Source: Bacteroidales bacterium
Lineage (GTDB): Bacteria > Bacteroidota > Bacteroidia > Bacteroidales > ML635J-15
Length of the DNA stretch: 64,000 nt
Assembly: GCA_016937855.1 (NCBI GenBank)
Contig: JAFGVU010000195.1
Coordinates: 1-64,000 of the forward strand
Direction of reading: 5' to 3'
The notes under the pieces were generated by a model. The model saw nothing but the letters and a program-made list of their open reading frames with translations, was not told the DNA's origin and ran no database searches. The translations under genes and the position numbers were made by a program. Position 1 is the stretch's first letter. Every line of letters starts with the position of its first letter. Below are positions 8,363 to 18,161 of the stretch, one piece after another.

Positions 8363-9547
8363 ATGAAGTTTCTAAGAAAAAGAATAGATAAAATTAAACC
8401 TCATTTTGAGGAGGGAGGACGGTTTTATTTCCTTCATTCAGTTTTTGATGGTTTTGAGACGTTTTTATATGTACCCGATCATGTTACAAAAAAAGGTGCA
8501 CATATTCGCGATGCTATCGACATGAAAAGAACGATGATTATCGTTGTGGCGGCTTTAGCTCCTGCTATTTTGTTTGGGATATATAATACAGGATTACAGC
8601 ACTTTATTGCAACAGGTCAGGAACAAGATTTTTGGCCAATGATTGTTTATGGGTTGATGAAAGTAATTCCACTAATTGCGGTAAGCTACATTGTCGGTTT
8701 AGGTATTGAGTTTGCGTTTGCTCAAATTCGAAAACACGAAATAAACGAAGGTTTTCTTGTATCAGGAATGCTTATACCACTAATTGTGCCAGCAGATACT
8801 CCATTATGGATGCTTGCTTTAGCTACCGCTTTTGCTGTTATTATTGGGAAAGAGGTCTTTGGTGGAACAGGTATGAACATCTTAAATCCTGCTCTTACAG
8901 CTCGTGCATTCTTGTTTTTTGCATATCCATCGTGGATGTCCGGAGACAAAGTTTGGGTAAGTGGAATGATGAACGGCGAAGGGATTATTGATGGCTATTC
9001 TGGTGCAACTTTACTTGCTCAATCTGCGGCAGGTGCTGGCGAATTTGTTAACGGATTAGGTGAGAAAATTGGTCACATGGAAATGTTTATTGGGACAATT
9101 CCTGGATCGGTTGGAGAAACATCTGTATTAGCAATACTAATTGGTGCAATTATTTTGTTAGTGTCGGGTATAGGTTCATGGAGAATCATGCTTTCTACAT
9201 TAGTTGGTGGAGTGCTAATGGGGCTATTACTTAATGCTTTTGCGGTTAATCCTGCAATGGAAGTCCCATGGTTCGAGCATCTTATGATTGGTGGTTTTGC
9301 ATTTGGTTTGGTATTTATGGCAACCGATCCTGTTACTGCTGCTCAAACTAACAGAGGCAAGTATATTTATGGTTTTTTAATTGGATTCCTTGCGATACTA
9401 ATCAGAGTACTTAATCCTGCTTATCCCGAAGGGATGATGCTTGCTATTTTATTAATGAATGTTTTTGCTCCTCTGATTGATCACATGGTTGTACAGCAAA
9501 ACATTAAGAAAAGACTTAAACGTTCTGTTTCATCAGTAAAATCTTAA
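8363..9547 (+). CDS. nqrB: Na+-translocating NADH:quinone reductase subunit B
   Basis: A 394-residue integral membrane subunit with about ten hydrophobic helices. It carries covalent FMN: the flavinylation motif SGAT is present (Ser213-Thr216), with Thr216 the expected attachment residue. Other family marks are GGTGMNILNPALTARAF and FMATDPVTAAQTNRGK. With NqrD and NqrE it forms the electron and Na+ path through the membrane. The flavin transferase ApbE needed for FMN attachment is not in the window and must lie elsewhere. It sits 5 bases before nqrC. Confidence 0.97.
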   Translation: MKFLRKRIDKIKPHFEEGGRFYFLHSVFDGFETFLYVPDHVTKKGAHIRDAIDMKRTMIIVVAALAPAILFGIYNTGLQHFIATGQEQDFWPMIVYGLMKVIPLIAVSYIVGLGIEFAFAQIRKHEINEGFLVSGMLIPLIVPADTPLWMLALATAFAVIIGKEVFGGTGMNILNPALTARAFLFFAYPSWMSGDKVWVSGMMNGEGIIDGYSGATLLAQSAAGAGEFVNGLGEKIGHMEMFIGTIPGSVGETSVLAILIGAIILLVSGIGSWRIMLSTLVGGVLMGLLLNAFAVNPAMEVPWFEHLMIGGFAFGLVFMATDPVTAAQTNRGKYIYGFLIGFLAILIRVLNPAYPEGMMLAILLMNVFAPLIDHMVVQQNIKKRLKRSVSSVKS

Positions 9548-9552
9548 TAATT

Positions 9553-10254
9553 ATGGATAGGAATAGTAATAAATATACTTTTATTTATGCGATTGTAATG
9601 GTAGTGGTGGTTGCAACTGTACTTACACTAATCGCAGTTACATTGCAGCCACGACAAAAGAAAAACGTTGAGCTCGAAAAAAAGAAGAATATCCTTTCTG
9701 CTTTAAATATTGAAAGTACAACTGATGATGTAGAGCAAAAATACGATAAGTATATTGTCGAAAACTATGCCATTAGCACTAAAGGAGAAAAACTCGAAGA
9801 TATAGATGCTTTTAATGTTATTCTTAAAAAAGAGCTTAAAAAATCTGAGAATGAGCAAGCTTGGCCTGTTTATGTTGCCAATACAGATAATGATGGACTT
9901 AAATATATTTTCCCTCTTTATGGTGTTGGTCTTTGGGGACCAATTTGGGGTTATATAGCTCTTAACGAAGATCTGAATACTGTTTATGGTGTAAATTTCG
10001 ACCATAAATCAGAAACTCCAGGACTAGGAGCCGAAATAAATACAAAAGAGTTTCAGTCTCAATTTGTTGAAAAGCAAATATTTAATGATAATCACGAGTT
10101 TGTATCAATTTCTGTGATAAAAACAGGAGCAGAAGGTAATAAACATGCTGTTGATGCTATTTCGGGAGGGACAATTACTTCTAATGGTCTTGACGATATG
10201 ATTGGCAACTGTTTGAGTGCTTATTTAAGTTATATTGAAAAAAATAAAAAGTAA
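9553..10254 (+). CDS. nqrC: Na+-translocating NADH:quinone reductase subunit C
   Basis: A 233-residue subunit with one N-terminal membrane anchor (about residues 9-30) and a periplasmic FMN-binding domain. PLYGVGLWGPIWGYIAL and HKSETPGLGAEI are diagnostic. The flavinylation site reads DAISGGTITS, with Thr207 the likely FMN attachment point; the usual alanine of SGAT is glycine here. Length is slightly below that of the Vibrio protein. Spacing of 5 bases on each side supports one operon. Confidence 0.96.
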   Translation: MDRNSNKYTFIYAIVMVVVVATVLTLIAVTLQPRQKKNVELEKKKNILSALNIESTTDDVEQKYDKYIVENYAISTKGEKLEDIDAFNVILKKELKKSENEQAWPVYVANTDNDGLKYIFPLYGVGLWGPIWGYIALNEDLNTVYGVNFDHKSETPGLGAEINTKEFQSQFVEKQIFNDNHEFVSISVIKTGAEGNKHAVDAISGGTITSNGLDDMIGNCLSAYLSYIEKNKK

Positions 10255-10259
10255 AAAAT

Positions 10260-10883
10260 ATGTTATCCGGTAAACATTTAAAACTACTGACCGATCCAAT
10301 AAACAAAAACAATCCTATTACTGTACAGGTTTTAGGTATATGTTCGGCTTTGGCGGTTACAGTTAAGTTAGAACCTGCGGTTGTTATGTCACTTAGTGTT
10401 ATTTTTGTGATGTCGATGTCTAATGTTGTAATTTCCTTATTGCGAAATACAATCCCAAAGCGAATTAGAATTATTGTTCAGTTGGTTGTGGTAGCAGCAT
10501 TAGTAATTATTGTTGACCAATTTCTGAAAGCCTACGTTTTTGATGTAAGCAAGCAATTGTCGGTTTTTGTAGGATTGATTATTACTAATTGTATAATTAT
10601 GGGACGTCTTGAGGCATTTGCTTTAGCAAACTCTCCGGGAAAAAGCTTTCTTGATGGAGTTGGAAATGGAGCAGGATACGGTGCAATATTAATAATTGTC
10701 GCATTCTTTAGAGAATTATTCGGTAGTGGTACAATCTGGAATATTCAGGTCATTCCGCAATCGTTTTATGATATTGGATATGCAAACAATGGACTGATGA
10801 TTTTGCCTCCTATGGCATTGGTAGTGGTAGGTATCATTATTTGGGTGCAACGTGCTCGTAATCGCGAACTAATAGAGGAGTAA
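10260..10883 (+). CDS. nqrD: Na+-translocating NADH:quinone reductase subunit D
   Basis: A 207-residue six-helix membrane subunit, paralogous to NqrE and RnfE. It shows [17 protein letters not shown] near the N-terminus and [18 protein letters not shown] in the middle; the cysteine in each motif belongs to the pair thought to bind an intramembrane iron centre together with NqrE. It also has [16 protein letters not shown]. Length and gene order are canonical. Confidence 0.97.
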   Translation: MLSGKHLKLLTDPINKNNPITVQVLGICSALAVTVKLEPAVVMSLSVIFVMSMSNVVISLLRNTIPKRIRIIVQLVVVAALVIIVDQFLKAYVFDVSKQLSVFVGLIITNCIIMGRLEAFALANSPGKSFLDGVGNGAGYGAILIIVAFFRELFGSGTIWNIQVIPQSFYDIGYANNGLMILPPMALVVVGIIIWVQRARNRELIEE

Positions 10884-10887
10884 AACT

Positions 10888-11505
10888 ATGGAAAATCTTA
10901 TAAATATTTTCGTAAAATCAATCTTTATTGATAATATGGTATTTGCCTATTTTTTAGGTATGTGCTCTTATTTGGCGGTTTCTAAAACTGTAAAAACTTC
11001 ATTTGGTTTAGGTGTTGCTGTAATTTTTGTATTAACCATAACACTTCCAATAAATTATCTGCTAGAGAATTATGTTCTTAAAGAAGGAGCATTGACTTGG
11101 TTGTCTCCCGAGTATGCCGGAGTTGATTTATCTTTTTTGTCATTCATTCTTTATATTGCAATTATTGCAGCAATGGTCCAGCTAGTTGAGATGATAATTG
11201 AAAAGTTTTCGCCATCGCTTTATTCTTCTTTGGGGATATTTTTACCTCTTATAGCTGTAAACTGTGCTATTTTGGGAGGATCGTTGTTTATGGCAGAAAG
11301 AGAGTATGCTAATATTGCCGAAGCAACTGTTTTTGGTTTTGGTTCGGGTGTGGGATGGCTTTTGGCTATTGTCGGAATTGCTGCTATACGAGAAAAAATC
11401 AAATATTCAAATGTTCCAAAACCATTAAAAGGATTGGGAATAACATTTATTATTACCGGTCTAATGGGGCTGGCATTTATGGGATTTATGGGTATTAATT
11501 TGTAA
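10888..11505 (+). CDS. nqrE: Na+-translocating NADH:quinone reductase subunit E
   Basis: A 205-residue six-helix membrane subunit, the inverted-topology partner of NqrD. Diagnostic stretches are [20 protein letters not shown] near the start and [20 protein letters not shown], each with the cysteine expected to bind the shared iron centre. The end, [17 protein letters not shown], also fits. It lies 4 bases after nqrD and 10 before nqrF. Confidence 0.97.
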   Translation: MENLINIFVKSIFIDNMVFAYFLGMCSYLAVSKTVKTSFGLGVAVIFVLTITLPINYLLENYVLKEGALTWLSPEYAGVDLSFLSFILYIAIIAAMVQLVEMIIEKFSPSLYSSLGIFLPLIAVNCAILGGSLFMAEREYANIAEATVFGFGSGVGWLLAIVGIAAIREKIKYSNVPKPLKGLGITFIITGLMGLAFMGFMGINL

Positions 11506-11515
11506 AATCACGATT

Positions 11516-12775
11516 ATGATATTTTTATCAACGCAAACACTAATTGTTATAAGTGCTATTTCAGTTTTTTTACTGATTATTATTGCTCTGGTAATAATGC
11601 TTTTAGTAGCAAAAAAGAAATTGACGCCACAAGGAAACGTTAAAATTAAAATAAACGAAGAAGAACCTATTGAAATAGAACCGGGGTCTTCGCTTTTACA
11701 GGCTTTGAGCGAACAGAAAATATTTGTTCCATCTGCTTGTGGTGGTGGTGGTACCTGTGGTATGTGTAAGTGTAGAATTACCGAAGGTGGAGGCTCTATT
11801 TTGCCCACAGAAACAGGTTTCTTTACACGTAAGGAGCAACAAAACTACTGGAGATTAGCCTGTCAGGTAAAGGTGCGTAACGATATGGATATCGAATTGC
11901 CTGCCGAAGTAATGGGGGTTAAAAAATGGGAATGCGAAGTCGTTTCTAATAATAATGTTGCCACGTTCATAAAAGAGTTTGTGGTTAAATTGCCCGAAGG
12001 AGAAAATATGGACTTTAGATCGGGAGGATATATTCAAATTGATGTTCCAAAAGTGAATGTAGATTATGCAAATGATATTGACGTTGAACAAGAATTTCGT
12101 CAAGATTGGGATGACTTAAAGCTTTGGGATTTAAAAATGAAAAACGACGAGGAAACTTTTAGAGCGTACTCTATGGCAAATCATCCGGCCGAAGGGAATA
12201 TCATAATGCTTAATATTCGTATTGCTACACCTCCATGGGACAGAAAAACGAAATCCTTTATGAAAGTTAATCCAGGTGTTTGTTCATCATACATTTTTTC
12301 TCGCAAACCTGGTGATAAGGTGATGATTTCAGGACCTTATGGAGAATTTCACATAAAGGAAACACAACGGGAGATGATGTTTATTGGTGGAGGAGCAGGG
12401 ATGGCTCCCATGCGTTCTCATATATTCGACCTGTTTCATACACAAAAGACAAATCGTAAGGCAACTTTTTGGTATGGTGCTCGATCTAAACGCGAAATAT
12501 TTTACGAAGATGAGTTTAGAGCAATTGAAAAAGATTTTCCAAATTTTGAATTTCATATTGCTTTATCTGAACCAAAAGAAGAGGATAATTGGGATGGCTA
12601 TGTCGGATTTATCCACCAAGTTATATTGAATAATTATTTGTCTAAACTTGATGAGCCCGAAGAAATTGAATTTTATCTTTGTGGACCTCCAATGATGAAC
12701 GATGCTGTATTTAAAATGTTAGACTCTCTCGGTGTGCCAGATGAAATGATTGCTTTTGATGATTTTGGAGGGTAA
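11516..12775 (+). CDS. nqrF: Na+-translocating NADH:quinone reductase subunit F
   Basis: A 419-residue NADH-oxidising subunit, the entry point for electrons. An N-terminal membrane anchor (about residues 8-32) is followed by a 2Fe-2S ferredoxin domain with Cys75, Cys81, Cys84 and Cys116 (CGGGGTCGMC ... RLACQ). Next are an FAD domain with RAYSMANHP and an NADH-binding domain with GGGAGMAPMRSH and FYLCGPPMMNDAV. All expected ligands are present, and the C-terminal FDDFGG is typical. It is the last gene of the operon and is followed by a terminator. Confidence 0.97.
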   Translation: MIFLSTQTLIVISAISVFLLIIIALVIMLLVAKKKLTPQGNVKIKINEEEPIEIEPGSSLLQALSEQKIFVPSACGGGGTCGMCKCRITEGGGSILPTETGFFTRKEQQNYWRLACQVKVRNDMDIELPAEVMGVKKWECEVVSNNNVATFIKEFVVKLPEGENMDFRSGGYIQIDVPKVNVDYANDIDVEQEFRQDWDDLKLWDLKMKNDEETFRAYSMANHPAEGNIIMLNIRIATPPWDRKTKSFMKVNPGVCSSYIFSRKPGDKVMISGPYGEFHIKETQREMMFIGGGAGMAPMRSHIFDLFHTQKTNRKATFWYGARSKREIFYEDEFRAIEKDFPNFEFHIALSEPKEEDNWDGYVGFIHQVILNNYLSKLDEPEEIEFYLCGPPMMNDAVFKMLDSLGVPDEMIAFDDFGG

Positions 12776-12791
12776 ACCCTAATAAGACAAA

Positions 12792-12838
12792 AAAAACCTC
12801 AGTTTAGTCACAAATTATTGATTTAAACTGAGGTTTTT
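12792..12838. terminator. Bidirectional terminator between nqrF and adk
   Basis: A perfect 15-bp stem (AAAAACCTCAGTTTA at 12792-12806 pairs with 12824-12838) with a 17-base loop, A-rich on one side and T-rich on the other. It can end transcription from nqrF on the plus strand and from adk on the minus strand, which converge here. Confidence 0.85.
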
Positions 12839-12856
12839 AATTTTTATTACTTCAGA

Positions 12857-14029
12857 CTATTTTCGTATTTCCTTAAATGCTTTTTCTATTGCTTGTGACA
12901 TTTCGAGATGTAAAGTTTCAGGATCTTTATTCCCGTCAAAACTGACTAATTTGTTTTGTTGTTTGTAAAAATCGAGTATTTTACAACTTCTATCCTGAAA
13001 AACTTCAAGACGATGAATAATTGTGTCAGTTTCCATGTCATATGATCGAGCATTTTTTGTTTTAGATCGAGCAGTAAGACGTTTAATTGACTGCAATGTT
13101 GAAGTTTTTACTTCAACTACCATTGAAACCGATGTGTCGAGTTTTTTTAACAAGCCGCCCAATATATATGCTTGAACCAAAGTAGATGGAAAACCTTTAA
13201 AAATAAAACCTTTGATATTTTTGTGTTGTGATATTTTTCGTTCTATTAGTCTGATTGCAATATCATCGGGAACAATGTCGCCAGTTTCTAAATATGGTTG
13301 TGCAATTTTCCCAAGTTCTGTTTGGTCTGCTACTTCTTTTCGAATCATTTCGCCTGTCGAAACATAAACCATATTAAATTTTTCGGCTATACGTTTTGCC
13401 TGGGTTCCTTTTCCGGCTCCCGGAGGGCCAAAGAATACAACGTTAAGTAGTGTTTGCGATAAAATTTCTTCGATTTTGTCGGTAAGCCTATCAAAAACCT
13501 GATCGACTGTTCCAACACCGTCAACAGCAAAATATTTACTTTGTTGATCATAAAAATCAATTACGGGAACAGTTTTGTTATCATATTCACGTAATCGATT
13601 TTCTATTACATCTTTTTTGTCATCAGCACGATTTTCTTTCTGAGCCCTAAGCATCATTCTATTAATTAACTCTGGTTTTGGAACCTCTAAGCTTAGCAAA
13701 CACGAAAGTTTTGTGTTCATTTTAATAAGTAATCCGTCAAGTATATATGCCTGAGCATAAGTACGTGGAAAACCGTCAAACAAAATCCCATTACTGTCAG
13801 GATTCATTTTAATACTATTTTCGATAATCTGAACAATAGTTTCATCACAAACTAAACCACCTTGTTCAATTACAGATTTTGCTTGTAAACCTAAGGGAGT
13901 ACCTTCGCTAATCTCTTTTCGTAATATATCACCTGTTGATAAGTAGGTAAGATTATACTTTTCGGCAAGCTTTTTTGCCTGGGTGCCTTTTCCCGCTCCG
14001 GGAGGGCCAAATAATGCTACATTTAACAT
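12857..14029 (-). CDS. adk: Tandem-domain adenylate kinase
   Basis: A 390-residue protein made of two adenylate kinase domains in a row; normal Adk has about 190-215 residues. Domain 1 (1-190) is intact: P-loop GPPGAGKGTQ (8-17), AMP-site motif FDGFPRT with Arg89, a short LID and RADD (134-137). Domain 2 (about 194-390) keeps the P-loop (201-210) and STGEMIRKE, but the essential FPRT arginine is serine (Ser282 in KGFPST), the preceding aspartate is lysine, and RADD reads RSYD. Domain 2 is therefore likely catalytically weak or regulatory. The enzyme interconverts ATP + AMP and 2 ADP. It lies 2 bases after hpt and is co-transcribed with it. Confidence 0.9.
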   Translation of the reverse strand: MLNVALFGPPGAGKGTQAKKLAEKYNLTYLSTGDILRKEISEGTPLGLQAKSVIEQGGLVCDETIVQIIENSIKMNPDSNGILFDGFPRTYAQAYILDGLLIKMNTKLSCLLSLEVPKPELINRMMLRAQKENRADDKKDVIENRLREYDNKTVPVIDFYDQQSKYFAVDGVGTVDQVFDRLTDKIEEILSQTLLNVVFFGPPGAGKGTQAKRIAEKFNMVYVSTGEMIRKEVADQTELGKIAQPYLETGDIVPDDIAIRLIERKISQHKNIKGFIFKGFPSTLVQAYILGGLLKKLDTSVSMVVEVKTSTLQSIKRLTARSKTKNARSYDMETDTIIHRLEVFQDRSCKILDFYKQQNKLVSFDGNKDPETLHLEMSQAIEKAFKEIRK

Positions 14030-14031
14030 AG

Positions 14032-14568
14032 TTAGTCACTTATTTTATAAATATGTTTTAAATTTCTGCCAAATCCATTGTAATCTAAACCATATCCGAC
14101 AATAAAATCGTTTGGGATATCAAAACAAAAATAATCAACTTTATAGCTGTCATTATATGCTTCGGGCTTAATCAATAGTGTTGCAATTTTTATTTCGGCA
14201 GGTTCGTATCCTTTTAATTGTTTCACAATGTGATCAATTGTAATTCCTGTGTCAATAATATCCTCAAGAATTACAACTGTACGGTCTTTAATATCTTCGT
14301 TTAATCCTATAAGTCTTTTTATCTTTCCGGAACTCGATGTCCCATCATAAGAGGCAAGCTTAAGAAACGAAATACCACAATCAATATCTAAACTTTTAAA
14401 CAATTCACCAGCAAACATAAATGAACCATTTAAAATTCCAAGAAAGAGTGGATTTTTATCCTGCAAATCCAGACTCATTTTTTGAGCCATATCCTTTATT
14501 CTTTTTTCTATTTCCTCGTTGGAAATAAATAAACTAAAATTCTTGTCAAAAACTCTGATTTTCTCCAT
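14032..14568 (-). CDS. hpt: Hypoxanthine phosphoribosyltransferase
   Basis: A 178-residue purine-salvage enzyme that converts hypoxanthine (and usually guanine) plus PRPP to the nucleotide. The PRPP-binding motif reads VVILEDIIDTGITI. The substrate loop DYFCFDIPNDFIVGYGLDY is typical of bacterial HPRT, and length fits. It is the first gene of an hpt-adk transcript, so purine salvage and adenylate balance are coupled. The divergent purE upstream keeps the purine theme. Confidence 0.93.
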   Translation of the reverse strand: MEKIRVFDKNFSLFISNEEIEKRIKDMAQKMSLDLQDKNPLFLGILNGSFMFAGELFKSLDIDCGISFLKLASYDGTSSSGKIKRLIGLNEDIKDRTVVILEDIIDTGITIDHIVKQLKGYEPAEIKIATLLIKPEAYNDSYKVDYFCFDIPNDFIVGYGLDYNGFGRNLKHIYKISD

Positions 14569-14746
14569 CTGTTTAAATTAAACTTTTAGTAATGTTGATT
14601 AAAGTATATCTTAATATTATGTTTTTGTTAAAACTTTTTATTTTTTTTCCAAAGAAATAAAAAATTAACTAAAAAACAGAAAAAACTAATGATTTTAAAA
14701 TTAAGAATTGTATTTTTACGCAATGTTTAACTAAAAATTGACAATT

Positions 14747-15256
14747 ATGAAGCCTCTGGTAAGTATTATTATGGGATCAACCTCAGACTGGAAAATTATG
14801 GAGAAAGCTGCCAATCAGTTAAATGAATTTCAAATTCCGTTTGAAGTTAATGCTTTATCTGCGCATCGCACTCCTGATGAAGTCGAAAAATTTGCAAAAA
14901 GTGCATCTGAACGTGGAGTTAAAGTAATTATTGCCGGTGCAGGAATGGCTGCGCATTTGTGTGGCGTAATTGCTGCCATGACAACTATCCCGGTTATTGG
15001 TGTGCCAATAAATGCAAGTCTTGATGGAATGGATGCTTTACTTGCGATTGTGCAAATGCCTCCCGGAATTCCTGTTGCAACTGTAGCTATTAATGGCGCT
15101 CAGAATGCTGCAATTCTTGCTGTACAAATGATTGCAACAGGCGACGAGAAAATTGCCAATCAATTAAAAGAGTTTAAACAAAATCTTAAACAAAAGATTG
15201 TTACTGCAAATAGAGATCTCGAAGAATATAAATTTGATTACAGGGTAATAAGTTAG
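14747..15256 (+). CDS. purE: 5-(carboxyamino)imidazole ribonucleotide mutase
   Basis: A 169-residue class I PurE, which moves the carboxyl group of N5-CAIR to C4 in purine synthesis. Motifs: IIMGSTSDWKIM, SAHRTPDE (active-site His), GAGMAAHLCGVIAAMT and PVIGVPINAS. The ATG at 14747 (MKPLVSIIMGS) is preferred over the TTG nine bases upstream because it matches the usual N-terminus. No purK follows, although class I PurE depends on PurK for its substrate, so purK must be elsewhere. Three genes follow closely (14-base gap, overlap, 1-base gap). Confidence 0.95.
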   Translation: MKPLVSIIMGSTSDWKIMEKAANQLNEFQIPFEVNALSAHRTPDEVEKFAKSASERGVKVIIAGAGMAAHLCGVIAAMTTIPVIGVPINASLDGMDALLAIVQMPPGIPVATVAINGAQNAAILAVQMIATGDEKIANQLKEFKQNLKQKIVTANRDLEEYKFDYRVIS

Positions 15257-15270
15257 CTTAACCACGAAAT

Positions 15271-16083
15271 ATGAAAAATATATTAATTATATTCCTATTT
15301 GTCGTATCATATTCTGCTTTTGCTCAAACAGAATATTTCCAAGCTGGTGCCAGATCAAGTGGTATGGCAAATGCAGGGATAACTCTGTCGGATAATTGGG
15401 CGGTTTTTAATAATCCCGCCGCAATGACAGGTGTTAGCAAGCCAATGCTCGGCCTTTTCTACGAAAATAGATGGTTGTTGCCTGAAACTGGATATGGTGC
15501 ATTGGCTTTTACATCTCCGTTGTTGGGCGGAAATGTTGGTCTTGGAATTACAAATTTTGGATATAGCTTGTACCAATCTAATAAATTCTCTCTTGGATTT
15601 TCACAGCAACTTTTCGAAAATCTCTCAATGGGGATATTAGTCGATTATTTTTCAGTAAGGCAAGGAGGAATATATGGTAACTTAAATGCAATAAATTTTG
15701 AATTGGGTTTGTTATCCCGACCAAATGAAAATTTTGCTATTGGTGCTCATGTTTTTAATCCACTAAATTTTTCGTATTTCGAAGACTCCGATCTTAGAAT
15801 GCCTATAGCTTTTAAGCTAGGATTCTCTTATTTGTTTAGTAAATCTTTGTTAATAGCCGTAGAGACAGCAAAAGCAATTAATGGATATATTCCAATTCTT
15901 AGAACAGGCATAGAGTACTCTATTAATAATCAGTTTTCATTACGAACAGGCGTAGCTGTGGCTCCGGTAGAATATACTTTCGGAATGGGCTATAATTCGG
16001 GTTCTATAATTTTTGACTTAGCTTTTGCTTATCACGAAATTTTGGGCTCAACTCCTAAATTATCCATAAGTTATGCATTTTAA
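15271..16083 (+). CDS. PorV/PorQ-like outer-membrane beta-barrel protein
   Basis: A 270-residue protein with a signal peptide (ends FAQ, about residue 19) and then a short barrel. The opening AGARSSGMANAGITLSDNWAVFNNPA is the hallmark of the PorV/PorQ branch of the FadL-like superfamily found in Bacteroidota; some members serve T9SS at the cell surface. It ends with a terminal Phe. It lies 14 bases after purE and overlaps the next outer-membrane gene by 11 bases. Whether it takes part in secretion is inference; it is shorter than PorV proper. Confidence 0.7.
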   Translation: MKNILIIFLFVVSYSAFAQTEYFQAGARSSGMANAGITLSDNWAVFNNPAAMTGVSKPMLGLFYENRWLLPETGYGALAFTSPLLGGNVGLGITNFGYSLYQSNKFSLGFSQQLFENLSMGILVDYFSVRQGGIYGNLNAINFELGLLSRPNENFAIGAHVFNPLNFSYFEDSDLRMPIAFKLGFSYLFSKSLLIAVETAKAINGYIPILRTGIEYSINNQFSLRTGVAVAPVEYTFGMGYNSGSIIFDLAFAYHEILGSTPKLSISYAF

Positions 16084-18160
16084 GCATATTGCAATATTAG
16101 TATTTTTGTTTTTCTGTGTCTCTGCTTTAATGCATGCACAGGATGGCAATGTTATGAATTTTGATGAAATCATCGAAGAAATTGCTGCTTCTAGTGATGC
16201 TGAGTTGGATTACACTACACTTTTTATTAGTCTCGAAAATCTTTATTACGATCCACTAGATCTTAATACTGCAAGTGAAGAAGATTTTGAAAAACTAATT
16301 TTTCTTACTGAATTCCAAATTTACTCATTAGTGAAATACAGACAGAAATTCGGCAAATACAAAACGATTTACGAACTGCAATTTGTTGATGGGATTGATC
16401 CAATGACATTAAAGAACTTATTGCCTTTTGTTAAAGTAAGTGTTACTGAGGAAAAACAAGGCACTAATGTTGGTAAGATTTTGACTTATGGACGACATTC
16501 TGTGATGGGAAGGTATCAGCGGTTATTGCAGGAAAAATCAGGTTATTTGCCAATTGACGATAGTGTTTTAGCAGAAAATCCTGACAAATCGAGATATCTT
16601 GGTAGTCCAGATAAGTTTTATATGAGATACAATTACCAATATAAGGATAAGCTTTACTATGGCTTAATTGCAGAGAAAGACGATGGTGAGCAATTTTTTA
16701 ACGGGGCACAAAAATACGGTTTTGATTATTATAGCGGGCACTTTCAAATTAACGATATTGGAGTATTTAAAAAGATAATTGTTGGAGACTATATTGCCCA
16801 GTTTGGGCAGGGGTTAACAATGTGGTCGGGAATGAGCTTTGGAAAAACCTCCAGTACAACTAATATTATTAAAAAAGCGCGGGGTGTTAATAAGTATTCT
16901 TCAGTAAACGAATCTGCCTTTTTGCGTGGACAGGCTACTAGTTTGCAATTTGGAAGATTTGAGTTTACAGAGTTTGTTTCTTATAAATCTATAGATGGCA
17001 GTGTTTCAGTAGTTTCTGATTCTACCTTTGAGGACGAGGAACAGTATATATCCAGTTTTCTTGAGAGCGGATATCATCGAACACCATCAGAAATTGCAAA
17101 ACGTAAAACAATAAATGAATTTATTTCAGGAGGAAACATAAATTATTCAGGCAATAGTTTTAAAATAGGTGCAACTGGCGTTTATTATAGCTTTTCTGAC
17201 TCCTTGCAACCAAACAGTCAGGCATACAGATATTTCGATTTCTCAGGCTATTCAAATGCTAATTTTGGCATTGACTATATGCTGACAATTCCTAAAGTGA
17301 ATTTATTTGGAGAAACTTCAATAAGCCCCAATATGGGTTATGCAAGTGTTAATGGAGCAGTTCTCGATTTGGTGCCGGAGTTTAAAATGTCGATGATTTA
17401 TAGATATTATAGCCCCGATTATCAAGCACTTTACGCACAGCCATTCTCCGAAGGCAATAAACCATACAATGAATCAGGATTATTTATTGGTTTTCAGGTT
17501 TTTCCGCGTAAATATTGGAAAATTGAAGCTTATTTTGATTCATGGAAATATCCTTGGTTGCGATATGGTGTTAATGGACCATCAACCGGCAACGAGTATT
17601 TAATGCAAATAACTCATTACCCAAATCGAAATCTTGATATGTATTTTAGAGTAAAATATGAAACTAAAGAGAAGAATAATTCTGATGTGGAATTTGGTGT
17701 TAAACCTCTCGATTCGTATGTGTCAGCTAAATTCAGATATCAAATTAATTATACTCCAAGTTCAAAAATCAAACTCAAGAATAGGATAGAGGTTGCTTCG
17801 TACAGTTTTAATGGAGATCAGGAGTGGGGATATATGATATATCAGGATGTTCAATTAAAACCGGAGAAAATTCCATTTGTTTTTACGGGAAGAATTGCAT
17901 TATTTGAAACCGATTCGTGGGATACTAGAATATATGCTTATGAGCCTGATGTATTATATGCTTTTACTGTGCCCGCATTTTACAGTCAAGGAACCAGACT
18001 TGCTTTTATTGTTAAGTATTCTGTTATGGATAATCTCGACTTTTGGTTTAAAATTGCAAACACATATTATCACGACAAGGATGAGTTAGGAACGGGTTTG
18101 GATGCAGTAGAAGGTAAAAATAGGACAGATATTAAACTGCAATTCCGTTATAAGTTTTGA
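16073..18160 (+). CDS. Outer-membrane protein with N-terminal helix-hairpin-helix domain
   Basis: A 695-residue exported protein. A signal peptide ends MHAQ (about residue 23). Residues about 50-125 form a ComEA-like helix-hairpin-helix: DLNTASEEDFEKL, then LVKYRQKFGKYKTIYELQ and VDGIDPMTLKNLLPF. The remaining 550 residues are rich in alternating aromatic beta strands and end in KFRYKF-like style (last residues LQFRYKF), a barrel signature. The combination is common in Bacteroidota; its role is unknown, and DNA binding is unlikely outside the cytoplasm. It overlaps the preceding barrel gene by 11 bases and is followed by an unknown gene after 1 base. Confidence 0.75.
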   Translation: MHFKHIAILVFLFFCVSALMHAQDGNVMNFDEIIEEIAASSDAELDYTTLFISLENLYYDPLDLNTASEEDFEKLIFLTEFQIYSLVKYRQKFGKYKTIYELQFVDGIDPMTLKNLLPFVKVSVTEEKQGTNVGKILTYGRHSVMGRYQRLLQEKSGYLPIDDSVLAENPDKSRYLGSPDKFYMRYNYQYKDKLYYGLIAEKDDGEQFFNGAQKYGFDYYSGHFQINDIGVFKKIIVGDYIAQFGQGLTMWSGMSFGKTSSTTNIIKKARGVNKYSSVNESAFLRGQATSLQFGRFEFTEFVSYKSIDGSVSVVSDSTFEDEEQYISSFLESGYHRTPSEIAKRKTINEFISGGNINYSGNSFKIGATGVYYSFSDSLQPNSQAYRYFDFSGYSNANFGIDYMLTIPKVNLFGETSISPNMGYASVNGAVLDLVPEFKMSMIYRYYSPDYQALYAQPFSEGNKPYNESGLFIGFQVFPRKYWKIEAYFDSWKYPWLRYGVNGPSTGNEYLMQITHYPNRNLDMYFRVKYETKEKNNSDVEFGVKPLDSYVSAKFRYQINYTPSSKIKLKNRIEVASYSFNGDQEWGYMIYQDVQLKPEKIPFVFTGRIALFETDSWDTRIYAYEPDVLYAFTVPAFYSQGTRLAFIVKYSVMDNLDFWFKIANTYYHDKDELGTGLDAVEGKNRTDIKLQFRYKF

Positions 18161-18161
18161 T

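Noticed and set aside
14738..14746. Upstream TTG start for purE
   Set aside because: The ATG nine bases later gives the normal PurE N-terminus.
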